A DNA stretch of 64,000 nt, taken from Lucifuga dentata (taxonomy: Eukaryota; Chordata; Actinopteri; Ophidiiformes; Bythitidae). Location: positions 392,491 to 456,490 of the forward strand of contig VXCM01000244.1 in NCBI GenBank assembly GCA_014773175.1. The letters are read 5' to 3'. Below are positions 54,501 through 64,000 of this stretch, one piece after another. Below the pieces are notes generated by a model, which worked only from the letters and a program-made list of their open reading frames with translations, searched no databases and had not been told where the DNA came from. Position numbers and translations under genes: made by a program. The stretch's first letter is position 1, and every line of letters begins with the position of its first letter.

Positions 54501-56753
54501 TGCAAAATCTGCAACTTTCATAGTGACTTGGTAAAGGAAATTCATCTTTGCATCTACACACCTCATAAATCTGCATACAAATGTAACAGTGCTGTGCCTC
54601 ATACTGCTTTTTAACCCAACCCACACCCACCTGTGAGATGATATCTGTGTTGTTAAGCATATCTGCCACCTCTGGATTTGTCTGAAGGAGCTGCTGAATC
54701 TGTGGATTAGACAGAATCAGCTGTCTGGTGAGCTGAGGACTGGATGTAGAGAGGGTATTCTGCACGAAGGGGCTGCCCAGGACCTGGCGCATCACCTCTG
54801 GGTCTGCCAGCAGCTGACTCTCCATTTGCTGCTGGAGTGCAGGGAAGAGGTCAGGGCTGCTGTTTGTTAGGCCAAGGCTGTCTAGACCTTCCACTGTCGG
54901 GATGAGGGAAGAAGTAGTGAGTGTGAAAACAGCCGAGACCAAACAAAACTAAGCAAAGGAGCATACATACAGACATATGAATGTCTGTAGGTATGTGAAT
55001 TTGGGGGTGAGAGAGTGAGCTGCAATATTGCAGAAGAAAGATCAGGAGGTACATTAAGACAGAGAGAACTAATAGAAATATAGAAGAGACAGGAAGTATG
55101 ACTGAAAACCAGAAACTATCATACAATAAGTTAAATGCAAAAGAGATGGTTTGAGGTGGGATGATGGGAAGTGAGAAAAGCCATTAGACTTGAGGGGTGC
55201 GTCTGTGTTCAGTGGCTCTTACCCAGGCAGAGTGGAGAGGTGGGAGACGGTGTGAAGTTATCAGGGCTGGGGTCAAGAACCGATGTGAGTTCTGAGTGGA
55301 CTGTGTCTGAACCAGGATCATTGGGTGCAGCAGATGAATCCTGAGGTCTGAGAGAGATGAACTGGCAGTGAATCCAAATCCGTATTGTAGTCAAAGTTGT
55401 GTATGTACTACGTGTTCACGTTTTAGGGCTCCAGTCAGTTTTGATATAGAATTTTGCTGTCCAACATTTATGCCAATTACTGTACAGCCATCATAATAAT
55501 TTATTTACCCATTATGAAAAAAAAGACATTAGACCTGAAAAAAGCTATTGAAAGAAATAAGTCAAATTCTGATTCATAGCTGCTAGCAATGCAACAATAT
55601 GGATAAAATTTTTCTGTGGTAGCTCAACATTTTGACTTTTATCATGAGCGTGTCTTATAGGACTTCACACCTAGCCAACCAATACAATATCAAATACAAG
55701 AAAATGTATGTAGTATGAATGTTTACATGCATGGGAGAGTGTTTGATTTTATCTCACTGATTAGAAATATTAGAAATTCACAAATATTCTCCATAATTTC
55801 CAACTTTAGGCAAAGGAGGTGGAAGTTCATAAACTAAAAGTGAACTGTCTTGGGGTGCTCTACTTCTTTAATCCTACAGTTCTCTCATACACATACTTTA
55901 TTTGTGCACAGTTTTTACAAAGTACCTCAATGTACTTTATTAGACTGGACTCTATTTGATTTTTATGTAGCCATTATCTCACATGATCAGTAAATTGTCA
56001 GAGCATCAACCTAAGAATGACATGCGTTTTTTCATCTACCCCATATGTGGTGTATTATGTGTCTGCACCTGAGGACATAGTATATACCTATGTGTATATG
56101 TGAGTGTGTGTGTTTTTGTGTGTACCTGAGGACCGCATGGAAGCTGACTGACCCATCCTGACCTTTAAGCTGACTCAGCAATTCTGACTCTCCCTGGGCT
56201 CGGCCAGAGTGTATCAGTACCAACTGCTCCACCGAGGTCCCCAACCGCTCTGCTACACCATATCTAAGCTGTACACACACATACACTCAAGTTAGTGGTG
56301 ATACATATACACAGTTCTTTGTGAAGCTTACTTTTTGAGGCTGTAATTAGTGGTGGCATTGTACTGGACAGCATTATACTGAAAGGTGTAATATTTTTTC
56401 CAGCAGAGGAAGGTGGAACATTATAACACTCACAATCCCACAAAACAAAGCCTTATAAATCAGAGTTGAATCAACTGGATTGCACTGGATTGTACGAGGG
56501 CCTACAGACCCCTACACACCCAACTCACTGTCAAACAGATGACAGATGACTTTATTAAGGGCAGATGATGAAATTCTTGTTTTTCATACATTATATTTTT
56601 AGGTATAAGTGTGTGTCTCCTGACCTGTCTGATGGTGCAGTCTCCTCTAACAGAGAAGTCTTCCCTCTCTGTGGGACTTTGGACGATAACGTGGATCGTT
56701 CCAGACTTCTCACACGCAGCCCTCGGTTCATCATCCTCCACCGTGCCGGACAT
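51527..56753 (-). CDS. ubqln1: Ubiquilin, divergent, at the UBQLN1 locus (11 exons)
   Basis: Ubiquilins shuttle ubiquitinated or misfolded proteins to the proteasome: the UBL domain docks on the proteasome, STI1 repeats hold clients and the UBA domain binds ubiquitin. Exons: 56753-56625, 56268-56126, 55347-55223, 54893-54631, 54177-54004, 53849-53681, 53139-53018, 52768-52685, 52173-52058, 51961-51790, 51658-51527. This gives about 542 aa; human UBQLN1 is about 589. The UBL domain is at about residues 19-91 and is quite divergent. STI1 repeats lie at about 148-250 ([32 protein letters not shown]) and 337-440 ([45 protein letters not shown]). [10 protein letters not shown] and a UBA domain (about 503-542, [25 protein letters not shown]) follow. 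Intron 6 has a GC donor. The last exon's best acceptor (51674-51672) is one base out of frame; the listed start uses a weaker AAG acceptor. The symbol rests on synteny; the sequence alone says only ubiquilin family. Confidence 0.85.
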
Positions 56754-57593
56754 CTCCGTCCTGTCTCCCGATTTGACGACGCTAAGGGAACGCGGAAAAA
56801 AGCGCGCACAGCCCTTGCAGGGAGTTGCGTGTGTCCCGATGACTCGGCAGAAAGTTATGGAGAGAGATGCCTCCGACCCGCCTGCGCAGAGGCGTGGGTA
56901 CAAATCCTGCTACCAGTGCATCTCCTTTACTTGTAGTTTATGTAAGTCACCATAGAGAAAATATGTTCGGGGGAAGGGAAGGCTAAGATGGAACTAAGTG
57001 GCTGTTTTAATATGTGGATGACTGCACTGTGCAATGTAACAGAAAAACAGTTTGCAAATAGTTGCTTTATGCATTTTAGATTCAAGGGTTCAGATGTTGA
57101 CATTTAATAGACAGAGTACATAAAAAATGATGACTTATTTTTCACTGAAAAAGTATTTTATTTACTTAACATTTTGAAAGAAAAACGAACAAAAACATAC
57201 ATTTTACTCCTGTCATTTTGGCATTAAACCCCTAGGAACATCAGGTACGCAACCGGTATTAAATGCAGTAGCAAACTGTGCCTGTAGAGGGCAGCATTGA
57301 GTAGTAAACATCATCTCAACACAAACTTTAAAACAAACTCCATCATTTCGCAAAGCTTTTAAAAAATTTTTGTTCAGCTGCGTAATAATTCTGGAGTAAG
57401 TCTTTAAATGTTTGTGTACAGTGTGTGTGTGTGTGTGTGTGTGTTTAGAGGGACATGCATAACTGCTGACATGAAGATTGAGGGAAAACCTTCAAAAATA
57501 AGGAAACAACCCTGATCATTAGAAGTGGTTTTCTTCATTTGTTCATTCATTCATTTTATTTTGCACTTTGTCTTTTTTTTTTTGTTGGGACAT
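56754..57593. promoter_or_regulatory. Ubiquilin promoter and gkap1 downstream flank
   Basis: The CpG-rich part (about 56700-56890) overlaps the ubiquilin first exon and 5' leader. An AAGATGG (YY1-like) lies at about 56985. Towards gkap1, a minus-strand AATAAA (57560-57555) lies 34 nt after the gkap1 stop, so gkap1 may end before its neighbour's promoter. A GT run lies at 57421-57444. Confidence 0.45.
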
Positions 57594-58374
57594 TTATAAA
57601 TCTGTCTCTGAGCCTTTCTTCCCCTTCTTGTTTCCCTGCCAAACAGAAAAGATCCAGAAAAGAAAATTACACACAAATGTGAGAAATCTATTTTTACTGA
57701 ACGTGCCTGGTATATTGAACACATTTTTACTGAATATGAAGAAAGAAAACAAATTTAGCATTAGATTTAATAACTTTTATTAAAAACTGACCAACAGTGC
57801 TGACCAATAGTAATTTTGACCTCAGTGTGCTACATTAACAATAAAATGTACTCCTGCAGCTGTGGCTTACTTACACTGGACATTGTTCTATTGTATCTGA
57901 CCTACTGGCTGATGTTACTCTTGTCTAAAAACAGTGGGGAAAAAAAGGAATATTCATGCAATACATTAACAAATATATGTGTATATAGGCAACAGCCTCT
58001 CCACCATCACCACCACACACACAGATCTATAACAAAATGCAACCTGCCTTCTCAGAGCGAAACACAGCAGCTCATCTGTCTACACCTAAATTCTAACCGG
58101 ACTAAATCACAACAAATCAAAACAGGGACTCGTCATTATTATATTGGTCAAATGTACTGCACACGAGTTATTAGTATAAAAGTGAGTGAATATTTGTATT
58201 CTCACCTGATGTTTTGGCTGTTCTGCCTGCAGACCTTTAACTTTAGACTTTTCTTGTTCAAGGGCAGCATGTAGTAACGTCACCTACAAAAACAAGGACA
58301 TTCAGTCAAAGGTTAAGTACATAAGTGCATGCATGAATATCTCAAAAGCCCAGGTTCCTCTCTTATACTCTATC

Positions 58375-58420
<46 letters not shown>

Positions 58421-61400
58421 GTGATGACAGTTCTTCTTTGATGTGCAGCAGTTCTTCTACTTGTAGAAGAATTTCTGCTTTATCTTTCACTAAATGAGAA
58501 AGGGATCAAAGGTTATAAGTAATCTTACATTATACAGGAAATATGCGGCTTCTTGCTGTCGTTTTGGTGAAGGTCTACTCACTCTCTCCCTGTTGAAGCA
58601 TCTTAAGCAGCTGAGCATTTCTTGCTTTCACTTCTTTGTATTTCACCTGCAGAGCGTAACACGAAGAGGAAGAACCAAGGTCTGTTTTTAATGATTCAAT
58701 TATTCACACATACAGAACAGTGAAAGTGAAACATTCTCTTTCTTTCCCTGATACAAAGTAGAAGTACTGATAGACGTTACACATTCTCAGATCTGCATTC
58801 TGGTCTATGTCATTACAAAGTCCTTCTAAACCAGCTGATCTTTAGGAAAGTTCATTTCTGACCAGGGACAATGTAACTGATCACTTAGCAATCAATTCAG
58901 TTACCCTGATGTCACTTTCTTCTCTATCTTATACGCTTTAAACTGCTTCATAATGTGTTATTCCAATCTCTGCACAATAATGTTGACAATGTACATTTCC
59001 TCTCAGATGAAATCATACAAAGACATTATATTGGCTACATATGATGAAACTCTGCTTGGTCAGTTTTCTTTATAGTTGTCATTCTAGAAGTGAATGAACC
59101 TTTAGTTACGGGTAGCAAATACCTGTTGTTTTCAGATAGGTAGCAACAATATGCTCCAGTAATAAAATAAAGTACCTAAGTTGGTTATAGTATTGGCTCT
59201 GGGTTGCAAGAAGGTGACATCAATACTTGACAATTGTCTTTTCTGAATATACTTTAGCGGGGGGGTNTGGAGCTTAATGATTATTACCCTTGAATGGAAA
59301 TCGCTAAACAACTAGTCAAAATAATTAGCCAACTAAGTGAAAGAATGATTATGCAACTTCTTATCACTGCTGACCTCCCACTCTGAGATGGTTTTCTTTA
59401 GCTTATCGATCTCCTGGTCTTTCTTCTCCAGCTCATACTTCAGCTGCTCAGTTCGGGGGTCCTAACAGAGGGGGAAAGGAAGGAAAGGATTGAGAGAGCA
59501 AGTCAAGCTAAAGTCATTCTTCCCAAATTCATATTAGTGATGTAAGGACAGACGCTATTCACTCACCTAAACTGTTTTTCATGAGTAGTCTTCATGTTTT
59601 GTCTATTTTTATATGTTGATATTGCGTCTATTGATGTCACTTTTATTTCATTACTGCTACATGTACAGGCATCTTGTACTGACAGACAATAGATGTAAAC
59701 AGCAGGTGTGAAATGGAAACAACCCAACAATTATAATTCAACAAAATACAATAAAAGTAATAGTACCCCTTAAAGCAGACAAAACATGTCTGCCAGACTC
59801 CTAACAAGTCACTGTTCTTTTTTTATTCCTGCTGATAAATGACTATAAGATCAGGGATGTGAACTTACAACATGAAAACAACAGTACAACTGAAACATTC
59901 TAATGAAGTCGTGTTTCTGCAAAAACCTAAAATCCTGAGACAAACAGAAAATTAAACTTTGATTATAGCTTTTCATTATAAATTGCTGTTTGGATTGCCT
60001 AATAACTACCAGCAGCTGTGACATATGTGACTAATTTGTTTATGTGCATGTGTGTTTGTGACTGTCCATCTCACCGGTTCGTGTTCTGTGGAGGTGCTGA
60101 CTTCTTGACCCTGGTTGTTTGAATACTGCTCACGTCTCCTCTCTCGCTGAATAATCCGACTGACGTCGTCCTCCAGCTTATTAAAAAAACGATCCTCCTG
60201 CCCTGTTCCCAAAGCTATATTAGCCACTCTGGCTTCCTGGATGGGATCATGTGATCACTGGGGTCAGTCAGTATATTTACATGCATGTTATAACTTCGAT
60301 TATACTTCAAAAACCATGTAAACACCTTAAAGGACATACCGGCCAGTTTGCATGTTTGAATATACAATACAAAATACCTGAATACATAAGACGTGTATGC
60401 AGGGTTTTTTTCAAAGTTACGTCATTTTAGCATTAAAACGCAATAAAAAGTGCGGAGTGATCTGAAAATGCTTCCTAGTGGTGCATTCAAGTGCTGTAGT
60501 GAAGAACTGACAGCAGGAAGCATTTTCAGATCACTCCCGCTTTTTATTGCAGTTAAACGCTAAAATTACGTAACTTCAAAAAACCCCCTGAATACTTGTG
60601 TTGTTCGTGATGATGGATTACCTATCCCAAGAACATTTCAAGTATCAACAAGTTGATTTTAATAGCATACTAGAATGAACTGAAACTAATGGAGATATGG
60701 AAGGTAGGATTTTTTTTTTAATTCACTGTTTCAATAGTATTCTTTGGGAAATGACTGTCATTAAATTTATGTGTATGAAAATTGATTATATTAGGCTCAA
60801 ACATGCAAAATGGCCCATATGGTCCTTTAATTAGACAGAAATTGGCATAAATCGAAGTAAGAGATCTATATTATTGTATGGTAATGGATTGTAAATCGAT
60901 TTTTTTGGGCATCTAAACTTTATAATCGCAGCAAGCCACTTCGGTGTGCATTTCCTCACCTTGCAGACTCTCCACATACTCTGATTACGCAAAGCGTCAT
61001 GTATATTCTGCAAACTGCAGAATCCTATTAATTATTACTCGGGGACAAATATATAACAGGAATATAGCTTGCATGTACACAAACTGAGTTTTTCAGTAGC
61101 AGTGTATCACATCATACTTGATGACATTTATTCCCTAATCAAACCTGAGACTATTATTTTTGTAGAATAAAGGTAAATAATGTCACTCAGAATAGAATGT
61201 ATTGACAAAAAGTGTTAAGAAATTAAAAAAAAAAATGCATGCAGGCACTTTGCTTACCTCCTTCTCCTGTTTCTTACTCAGATGTTCTGCAAAGAAAGAA
61301 AGTACAAACAAATAATGCAACATTTTTAACAGTCTGTTACATGTGTAGATTGAGAATCTGTTACCCTATCGACCATACAAGACTTATTTCTAATTTTAAT

Positions 61401-63482
61401 GCTTGAAAGTTGACATTCTTTCTCTCACCTACACTGCCTTCAGCCTGGAAGTCCTGCAGAGAAACAGTCTTTTTTTCTTTTCCCTGCTGATTCTTCTTTT
61501 TCTCTTTCTTCCCTCCTCCCTCTTTCCCTCCTCTTGATTTAGGTGAGGACACGTGTGTGCTGTTTTGCTTAAGAGAAGTATAATATTTCATATATTTGTA
61601 ATTACTAACTCAAAATATGAAATTGTTCTATAGCAGTTACCATGAAAAACATACATCAAAGTATGAGTTTTGAAGGCTACTGCCAATTTAAAATCTGAAA
61701 AGTAAAAAAAAGAAAAAAAAAAAAGAAAAAAGCTTTCCAAAGATTTAACTTTTTTTTGTTTTTTGCGAGATGTTCTTTTAGCTGGATTACCACTGGGTAG
61801 TTTTCTTTCGTTTTTAACAGATGTGAGTAGCTCCTCCATTTTATCTGCACAATGCGAACAACACACATTTGTAATCTGTATACTGACATCTCTGAGTATT
61901 GTGTGAGTGTGTGTGTGTGTGAGCAACATGGTTTATACCTGTTTCTGTTCGAACTCCAGTTTACTAAGAATCAAGGCTTTTTCCAAGTCTGCTTCATACA
62001 GCTCAGTGGTTATCTGCAGAGATGAGAGATGAATAAAAACATGGCTCCAGGTACACTGATGGTATGTCAGGACAGTCAATCATTTTGAGAACAGAAAACA
62101 TTCAACAATGGTCACCATCTCACGTCACCTTTAGTCATGCAAGTACTTTTTTTCCTGTTACCTGCTCATCCCTCTGCTTCCACTGCTGCCACCCCTCTGA
62201 GGGTGTATTACAATCTCCAGATGAAGGAGTGAGAAGTTCACTGGCTATTCCTTGAAGTGTCAAACAGGGAGGTGGGACACAAGACTTCTGAGGAATCTTT
62301 TTGAAAGCCAGACTTCGCAACTGAAAGGAAAAGAGGTCAAACTGAATCCAAATACTGTCAAGAACTGTCAAGAGCAATGCCGATCAAAATCCAATATCAA
62401 AATTGTTTCCACATGCTGAGAAGACTGAGATCCTTTGTGTGTGCAAGGTTCCACGAAAAACTTTCAATGACTCTGTGGTGTCATGAGCCATAATGTATGC
62501 AGTGCAACTCAGGTGGAAGCATCTCGGCTGGGAACTGAGACTGGACAAACTGATCAGGAAGGCCAGCTCTGTCCTGGTGCATCCTCTAGAGTCCATATAG
62601 GAGGTGGGAGAGAGAAAGATGGCAGCCAAACTATCATCCAGTTTAAACAACATCTCCCACCCCCTCGATGGATTACCGAGGGCCCATGATAGCACCTTCA
62701 GTGATGGGTTAGTCAGCCCAAGGTGTACAAAGGAGTATTACACAAGGTCTTTTGTTCCTTCTGCTGTGAGGCTTCCTAACCACACTCTCACTCTCAGCAG
62801 ACTACACAGCTGCTAAACTTTTACTATTAACAATCTTTGTATTTGAACTGCAACGTATTACTCTGCACACCCTTTTTTCTGTTGTAATTAAATTGATCTT
62901 TGTCATTGCACCATTTTTTTTACTTAAGCATTCTTAATTTTTACACTGTACATTGTAAATAGGACACAATTAAACTAAATCCTAGATGATGTCTAGTCTA
63001 TCCACATACTGATATGTCTTGTTCTAATCAGTTGGATAATGGACAGGCTCCCCCCTCCTAACCCTGCATAAGATAAATCGCTGCATCTTTCTGCATCCTG
63101 AAAACAAAACTGAAACTACACAGAATGTCATTTCTGTTCCTAACTGAAATGTACTGCGTACCACCAACAGCTTCAATTTAGGTGCAGTAACACAACAAAA
63201 GAACTCAGATGTTTTTATTATCCAATACTAATTCACCTCATTGGCCTCACTCTGCTGCTGTTCTCTCTTTTTCTTTTTCTTGTCTTTCTTTTTATCGTTG
63301 CCTGGAGCCGCTTTCCCCCCTGCTGCTGCCTTTCCCTGCCGGTTCTTCCCGGTAGGTTCCCGTCCACCTTTGGTGATGGTCTTTCCCGTTTCGGAGGTGT
63401 CGGACTCCGAATCCGAGTCGATCTGGAGCAGGGCGAAGCGGGAGGCAGTGGTGGGGACGGTTATCATTGCAGACGATGCCAT
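57594..63482 (-). CDS. gkap1: G kinase-anchoring protein 1 (11 exons, complete)
   Basis: GKAP1 (GKAP42) is a Golgi-associated protein that anchors cGMP-dependent protein kinase. Exons: 63482-63237, 62320-62162, 62013-61939, 61567-61429, 61286-61258, 60236-60075, 59461-59375, 58646-58583, 58489-58419, 58283-58206, 57635-57594. They total 1152 nt, or 383 aa plus TAA; the human protein is about 366 aa. All introns are in phase. Conserved blocks in order: [17 protein letters not shown] (9-25), a lysine-rich stretch ending [68 protein letters not shown] with RERRREQ, and a predicted coiled coil from about 275 to 370 ([52 protein letters not shown]). The last exon is 42 nt and encodes a basic tail ([10 protein letters not shown]). 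Exon 5 is a 29-nt microexon. The gene lies head-to-tail behind the ubiquilin gene, with about 840 bp between them. Confidence 0.93.
58378..58418. repeat. (CA)n forming the gkap1 intron 9 donor
   Basis: In transcript sense exon 9 ends in CAG and is followed at once by (GT)n, so the first repeat unit is the splice donor. Confidence 0.95.
60331..60826. mobile_element. TTAA-flanked MITE, copy B (gkap1 intron 5)
   Basis: Bounded by TTAA at 60327-60330 and 60827-60830. The left end AGGACATACCGGCCAGTTTG and the right end inverted, AGGACCATATGGGCCATTTT, are imperfect terminal repeats that continue into GCATGTTTGA. The right half matches copy A. The centre (about 60416-60582) is a long inverted repeat around AAAATGCTTCCT/AGGAAGCATTTT. 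No transposase frame. piggyBac-like or Kolobok-like by target site. Confidence 0.65.
62400..62990 (+). mobile_element. Non-LTR retrotransposon (LINE) 3' end
   Basis: The plus strand retains broken frames of the reverse transcriptase C-terminal tail typical of teleost L2-type LINEs: [22 protein letters not shown], then [40 protein letters not shown] and [10 protein letters not shown]. An AT-rich 3' UTR follows to about 62990. It is inserted antisense in gkap1 intron 1. Frameshifts make it dead. Confidence 0.65.
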
Positions 63483-64000
63483 CAGGAAAGAGAAAGACGA
63501 ACTGATGGCAAAAGAAGAGAATCAATTGTTCAGTGCGGATAATTTCAAACCAAATATAAACAACGTGTCAGCTTCTAGTTGCAATATATTTCAATGAAAC
63601 TATATTTGTACTAACAAAGGTGCTGAGAGTACCAAATGATAAAGTTGCTGTTTGATGAATTAATAGTAAATGACAATCATAGTGCCGTTGTTACAGGCTG
63701 ATGACAGACGTAGCTAGCATTACTTAGCAGTAAGTTAACCTAGCTATACCACTTAGCAGTGTTCGTTACCTTCTAAATAAGTGTAAAACTACTGAAGCAT
63801 GACAGTTAAAATCACAAAAATGAATTTACATCAGCATTATAGTTTTATTACAAACACTGACTTGCGTTTAAGATACAGTGCTAACAAGAAAAGTTACCAA
63901 AAATACTTATACCTGTTAGTCAGGATGTTGGATACCTTCTTCTTCTTCTTTAAAATTTTATGGCGGTTGGCAAACAACAAATTGGTGCATTACCGCCACC
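63483..64000. other. gkap1 upstream region ending in a LINE-like repeat
   Basis: The first 400 bp should contain the gkap1 promoter, but no TATA box or start site is evident; CpGs sit inside exon 1 instead. From about 63938 a CTT run leads into TTTATGGCGGTTGGCAAACA and GGTGCATTACCGCCACC. This is a phrase I know as a common teleost LINE end, cut by the window edge. Confidence 0.5.

Noticed and set aside
56754..56903. In-frame extension of the ubiquilin N-terminus up to an ATG at 56903.
   Set aside because: The added residues (C- and R-rich, including PCKGCARFF) do not resemble ubiquilin N-termini. The MSGTVEDD start sits a short way before the UBL domain as expected, though no in-frame stop excludes the extension.
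61737..61844. Open stretch [20 protein letters not shown] after a plausible acceptor in gkap1 intron 3.
   Set aside because: Its frame needs one leading base, but exon 3 ends in phase 0. Exons 3 and 4 join directly in phase and match the family without it.

Overview
The window is a piece of a teleost fish chromosome. It has spliced genes with GT-AG introns, dense CA/GT and CT/GA microsatellites, teleost-type LINE tails and MITEs, and a gene order matching the vertebrate block FRMD3-IDNK-UBQLN1-GKAP1 (human 9q21.32 as I recall it). Seventeen isolated single N characters sit mostly in homopolymers or between exact short duplications, as in a draft short-read assembly. There are no bacterial-style operons, CRISPR arrays or rRNA genes, and I recognised no tRNA.

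Layout. 1-4219: sequence downstream of FRMD3 (3' UTR and intergenic), no coding exon recognised. 4220-44914, minus strand: frmd3, 15 coding exons, 624 codons plus stop, with a first intron of about 12.7 kb. 44915-46189: divergent promoter region shared by frmd3 and idnk. 46190-48783, plus strand: idnk (gluconokinase), 5 exons, 189 aa. 48784-51526: convergent intergenic region. 51527-56753, minus strand: a divergent ubiquilin at the UBQLN1 position, 11 exons, about 542 aa. 56754-57593: ubiquilin promoter and gkap1 3' flank. 57594-63482, minus strand: gkap1, 11 exons, 383 aa. 63483-64000: gkap1 upstream sequence, ending in a LINE-like repeat cut by the window edge.

I placed exon boundaries by eye, requiring splice sites, matching phase across each junction and family-like translation. 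All 38 introns in the four models fit except the last ubiquilin intron, which is one base out of phase with its best acceptor. Two introns use GC-AG ends.

The genes do not form a pathway. FRMD3 is a membrane-linked FERM protein, IDNK phosphorylates gluconate, ubiquilin carries ubiquitinated clients to the proteasome, and GKAP1 anchors cGMP-dependent kinase. What joins them is ancient synteny.

The most interesting signal is an unexplained open coding-like block in frmd3 intron 13 (10470-10835). Its phases fit only a splice from exon 12 directly to exon 15, and its peptide resembles the FRMD5 linker. It looks like a mutually exclusive alternative exon. I saw no wholly new biological system.
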